Shown: piece by piece, positions 5,499-7,747 of the stretch
Position numbering within the stretch: position 1 is the stretch's first letter
Layout of the letters: every line of letters starts with the position of its first letter
Origin: Acidobacteriota bacterium
GTDB lineage: Bacteria > Acidobacteriota > Vicinamibacteria > Vicinamibacterales > CAVVIG01
DNA: 7,747 nucleotides
Direction of reading: 5' to 3'
NCBI GenBank assembly: GCA_003222555.1
Contig: QHWL01000350.1
Location: 1 to 7,747, forward strand
Translations under genes and position numbers: made by a program
Notes under the pieces: generated by a model
Databases searched by the model: none
What the model saw: the letters and a program-made list of their open reading frames with translations, nothing else
Told to the model about the DNA's origin: nothing

Positions 5499-6663
5499 CT
5501 ATTTGATGGCTCGAGCGGTTGTGGGTCTTGCGAACCGTGCCGGCTCGATCGCAACATTCGGCCGGATCTCCTTCAACACCACGGTGACCTGGTTGGCCGT
5601 CGAGGTCTTGACCCAGTGAAATGGCCTCTTGACGCCGCCGATCTCCCGGTAGTCGGAATAGTCGTATTGCGTGGCTACAGCGCCCACAGGCGTGTCGCTG
5701 AAGCGCAGCAGCCGAACGAGCAGACCGGTGTTGTCGAAATAGAAGTTGACCGGCATCTGCCCCTCGTTGGTCCCCCGAAGAATCTGGACCTGGCGGTCGT
5801 CGTCGATGACGCCCTTGGTGATCTCCCACTTGCTGAACGCCTGGCGAATCCGCCTGACGAATCCTCGTCGGCGCCAGCGCCACCATCGCGTCGAGCCGCG
5901 CACCCGCGAGATTCCCGCCCGTGAGCGGGACGGTGAACGGGACGGCCGAATCGACGGTCGCTTGCCAGCCATTGCGGCTGTCAAACGTCCAGACGCTGTT
6001 GCCCTCGGTCCGGTGGGCGACGGTCGTCAGCTGGTCGGGGCCCTTCGCGAAAATGTCGACGGGAACTTCCGACAACCCGGTGTCCCATCCCGCATACGTG
6101 CCGGTGGCCGCAAAGCTGGTCACGCCGGCAAGCCGCTCGGCCCCGCCAAGCGCGTCGATGTACTTTGCGAACACCTGGTCGATCTGACTGGGACTCGAGC
6201 CGGGCGCGACGACAAACTGCATGGAGTTCGGATTGTCTGGCGTGGTCCCGTACTGGATGGCCATATTCGGCACGTTCTCCGGCTTCGACGCATTGGAATG
6301 ACACGTCGCGCAGGTGACGCGCTTTTGGCCGCCGAAGTAATTCCTGTTGATCGTGTTCACCATACCAATCATCAAGCGGGCCTTCTGGATCATCGGCGTC
6401 GCGACCGCGAAGGCCTCGGCCTTGCCGTCGAGGATTTCGGGCGAATGGCAGCCGGAGCAATCCTTGGCCGTGGCGGCGGCAAACATCCCCATCGTGTCGA
6501 TGAATTCATCGACCGCAATACCCTTGAGCACCTGAACATTCTTGAACACGGCGTCCGCCAGCGGCGGGTTCTCCGCGGTTCCGGCCTGACGCGCTGCCAC
6601 GGCGATGCCCGGCACGCACGGAATCAGCGCCAGTAGCATGATGGCGCGCGGTGCGATGTTCAT
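5499..6663 (-). pseudogene. Di-heme c-type cytochrome, photosynthetic-reaction-centre-cytochrome-like family, frameshifted
   Basis: Signal peptide about residues 1-25 (MNIAPRAIMLLALIPCVPGIAVA). KNVQVLKGIAVDEFIDTMGMF (41-61) is the hallmark lead-in, followed by heme sites CSGCH (69-73) and CATCH (118-122) separated by the expected KARLMIGMVNTINRNYFGG stretch. True reaction-centre subunits have four hemes; this non-photosynthetic branch has two. From about residue 155 a second, lipoprotein-sorting-like domain follows. Around 5838-5863 the frame breaks: the second half (AFSKWEITKG... to ...ARFARPTTARAIK) lies one base out of phase. Removing one copy of the 13-base repeat there restores a 383-residue protein ending at the TAG at 5499. 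The start is supported by GAGGG at 6671-6675, 7 bases away. Either a real recent mutation or an assembly error; the heme part is intact in both cases. Confidence 0.8.
5838..5863. repeat. 13-bp tandem duplication causing the frameshift
   Basis: CGCCTGGCGAATC (5838-5850) is followed immediately by CGCCTGACGAATC (5851-5863), identical at 12 of 13 bases. Thirteen is not a multiple of three, so the extra copy shifts the frame. Deleting either copy joins ...LDAMVALAPTRIRQ directly to AFSKWEITKG. Confidence 0.85.
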
Positions 6664-6701
6664 GCTGACACCCTCGTGCGATGGTGAAATGGGTGAAGTG
6701 C

Positions 6702-6730
6702 TCGCTGCGGTCGGCAAGCGACCGCAGCGA
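6702..6730. repeat. Perfect 12-bp hairpin between the DUF6152 and di-heme cytochrome genes
   Basis: TCGCTGCGGTCG (6702-6713) and CGACCGCAGCGA (6719-6730... sharing the closing G-C pair at 6713/6719) form a perfect 12-bp stem with the 5-base loop GCAAG (6714-6718). It lies 41 bases past the DUF6152 stop and 38 bases before the cytochrome start. No T-run follows on either strand, so I call it a structured RNA or DNA element, possibly a factor-dependent terminator, a processing or stability site, or a protein-binding dyad. Confidence 0.65.
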
Positions 6731-6771
6731 CGATCGGGGGATTACGTCCTGTGGTTCTTTGTCTTCATCGA

Positions 6772-7158
6772 CTACTTGTCGCCGTAGTTGAGCCAGAAAT
6801 CCATCTTGGTCCCGTCCGGGAGCGTCCACGACATGATGTAGCCGCCGTTCGAGCCGTCCCGCGCAGGCGCGATGAGGGCCTTATAGGTGCCTCCGATCGG
6901 GAACACGCCGGCTGCAGAGATGCCGTTCGCCTTGTAGGCGCCCGGACCAGAACCCTGAATCATCCAGGTGGACACCTCGCCCTTGTCGTCCTTGATGTCC
7001 AAATACCAGCGCACGTGAGGATTCGTCCACTGGACTCTTGTCAGGACGCCGACGATCGTCTTCGGGCTGTTCTTGTCGAACTCCGCCTGACTCGCATGAT
7101 GCGCCAGGACAGGGACTGCTGTCGCGAACATCGCCGCAGCGACAAATGCGAAACGCAT
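6772..7158 (-). CDS. DUF6152-family exported protein
   Basis: A 128-residue protein with a clear signal peptide (residues 1-19, MRFAFVAAAMFATAVPVLA) cut just before HHASQAEFD, the typical mature start of this family. W44-T-N-P-H48 followed by V.WYLDIKDDKG and the C-terminal WTLPDGTKMDFWLNY fit the family pattern and its usual length. The fold is predicted to be a small all-beta domain; no activity is known to me. The frame stays open up to 7380, but the ATG at 7158 is chosen because it begins a signal peptide and has AGAGG (7166-7170) 7 bases upstream. It follows the uncharacterised gene on its right by 110 bases, a pairing common in Acidobacteria, and precedes the di-heme cytochrome. Confidence 0.85.
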   Translation of the reverse strand: MRFAFVAAAMFATAVPVLAHHASQAEFDKNSPKTIVGVLTRVQWTNPHVRWYLDIKDDKGEVSTWMIQGSGPGAYKANGISAAGVFPIGGTYKALIAPARDGSNGGYIMSWTLPDGTKMDFWLNYGDK

Positions 7159-7182
7159 CAGAACACCTCTCTTAACTGTCGC

Positions 7183-7228
7183 GTGGGGCCCCACCCCCGC
7201 GCGCTGTGCCTCGCGGCCCCTCGGCCGC
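7183..7228. repeat. Two GC-rich dyads in the gap before the DUF6152 gene
   Basis: A perfect 12-base palindrome GTGGGGCCCCAC lies at 7183-7194, and GCGGCC (7213-7218) pairs with GGCCGC (7223-7228) around CCTC. Both lie in the 110-base gap between two same-strand genes. There is no T-run, so a classical terminator is not supported; they could be regulatory or a by-product of high GC. Confidence 0.35.
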
Positions 7229-7268
7229 TCGGCGCTCATCGACGGACTGTCCGCTTGAACCGCCGGCG

Positions 7269-7747
7269 TCAGCCACGCTCCCGGCTGACCATCGGCCGGG
7301 GATTCATCACGCACGGCGGTTCTTCGTTGTACGGCGCATTGGACTTGTCGAGCTGTATGGTGCGAGGCTTCACTTCCCACGGCTCCGCCAGCACCGGATC
7401 ATACACGGTGAACCCATAGTACAAGGTGTCGCCCTCGCGCCGGAACCGCTCCACGACCCGCATGTCGGTGGAGTGGAACCAGCCGGCCCAGCCAAGCCAT
7501 GTGTCGTCGTTGAAACCGACCGCTTCCACCGCCAGGGTATCGCCCTCCCACCGGCCGACGGAATCCCCCATGTAGGTCTGATCCTTTGAGTTCACCGGGT
7601 TGTGCGGCCGCCCGTCGGTCGGCACGACCCGCCAGGTGTTCCGCGCGTTATACATGAGGATCACCTCGCCGGGCAGCTGGACGATGCGGGCTGGCGCCCC
7701 GATGCGCGGCAGGCCCACCGGCGCGCACAGGAAGCTGGTATCCAGGT
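7269..7747 (-). CDS. Uncharacterised conserved exported-type protein, C-terminal part
   Basis: The frame is open to the right edge and reads LDTSFLCAPVGLPRIGAPARIVQL at its visible start, so the true start lies outside; the GTG at 7718 is internal. The recognisable features are the C.P.GLPR motif, then YNARNTWRVVPTDGRPH, MGDSVGRWEGDTLAVEAVGFND and W...GWFHSTDMRVVERFRR, an order seen in a large uncharacterised acidobacterial family usually found next to DUF6152 genes. The protein ends with CVMNPRPMVSRERG and a TGA. It is rich in Trp, Asp and beta-type segments. No function is known to me; the association with the DUF6152 gene suggests a shared envelope role. Confidence 0.75.
   Translation of the reverse strand, partial: LDTSFLCAPVGLPRIGAPARIVQLPGEVILMYNARNTWRVVPTDGRPHNPVNSKDQTYMGDSVGRWEGDTLAVEAVGFNDDTWLGWAGWFHSTDMRVVERFRREGDTLYYGFTVYDPVLAEPWEVKPRTIQLDKSNAPYNEEPPCVMNPRPMVSRERG

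Noticed and set aside
5499..5984. A separate 161-residue gene
   Set aside because: Its first ~45 residues are the wrong frame of the cytochrome; only the part after the duplication is real, as the cytochrome's C-terminal domain.
5499..6663. Evidence for photosynthesis
   Set aside because: Only two heme sites are present instead of four, no reaction-centre genes are nearby, and this family is widespread in non-photosynthetic Acidobacteria.
4237..6717. A single 826-residue protein
   Set aside because: The first half matches a cytochrome family and the last half an NHL propeller with its own ribosome binding site and signal sequence; the middle is out-of-frame sequence created by the 13-bp duplication. 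The true cytochrome start is 6663, not 6717.
6772..7380. A 202-residue version of the DUF6152 protein starting at 7380
   Set aside because: The extra N-terminal part overlaps the neighbouring gene, is Arg/Gln-rich and unlike an exported protein; a signal peptide and ribosome binding site mark the start at 7158.
7269..7718. GTG at 7718 as the start of the right-hand gene
   Set aside because: The frame continues upstream with family-typical sequence (C.P before GLPR) and no ribosome binding site precedes the GTG; the gene simply runs off the window.

Overview
The window looks like a piece of chromosome from an acidobacterium, most likely an uncultured one near the Vicinamibacteria/Solibacteres. 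This is inferred from the protein families: DUF6152-type exported proteins, the CXXCH protein resembling the photosynthetic reaction centre cytochrome c subunit, YVTN/NHL/Vgb-like secreted propellers and planctomycete-type small cytochromes are a familiar combination there. The DNA is GC-rich. Every convincing gene lies on the minus strand, almost all carry signal peptides, and most start 6-7 bases after a GGAGG-like ribosome binding site. I see no tRNA, rRNA, CRISPR array or intact mobile element.

In order of transcription (right to left): 7747-7269 is the C-terminal part of an uncharacterised conserved protein cut by the window edge. 7158-6772 is a DUF6152-family exported protein. A strong 12-bp hairpin lies in the next gap. 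6663-5499 is a di-heme cytochrome of the reaction-centre-cytochrome-like family, broken by a 13-bp tandem duplication. 5445-4237 is an exported NHL propeller. After a 144-base gap, 4092-2317 is a three-part protein with a carboxypeptidase-regulatory-like domain, one CXXCH heme site and a Vgb-like propeller. After another 141 bases come a mono-heme cytochrome (2175-1687) and a YVTN propeller (1620-556), which form a compact pair. A long inverted repeat follows the last stop codon. The region 60-555 holds no intact gene but contains what look like gene fragments (an amidase N-terminus, a transposase N-terminus). A further exported gene begins at 59 and leaves the left edge.

The unifying theme is periplasmic or outer-surface electron carriers joined to beta-propellers in three separate arrangements: adjacent small cytochrome plus YVTN propeller, a single-chain cytochrome/Vgb fusion, and a di-heme cytochrome plus NHL propeller. 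A plausible reading is a set of exported oxidation modules whose substrates are unknown; nothing in the sequence identifies the substrate. The most concrete anomaly is the 13-bp duplication, which explains to the base why the di-heme cytochrome frame is broken. By coincidence or otherwise, it also puts the cytochrome in one open frame with the downstream propeller.
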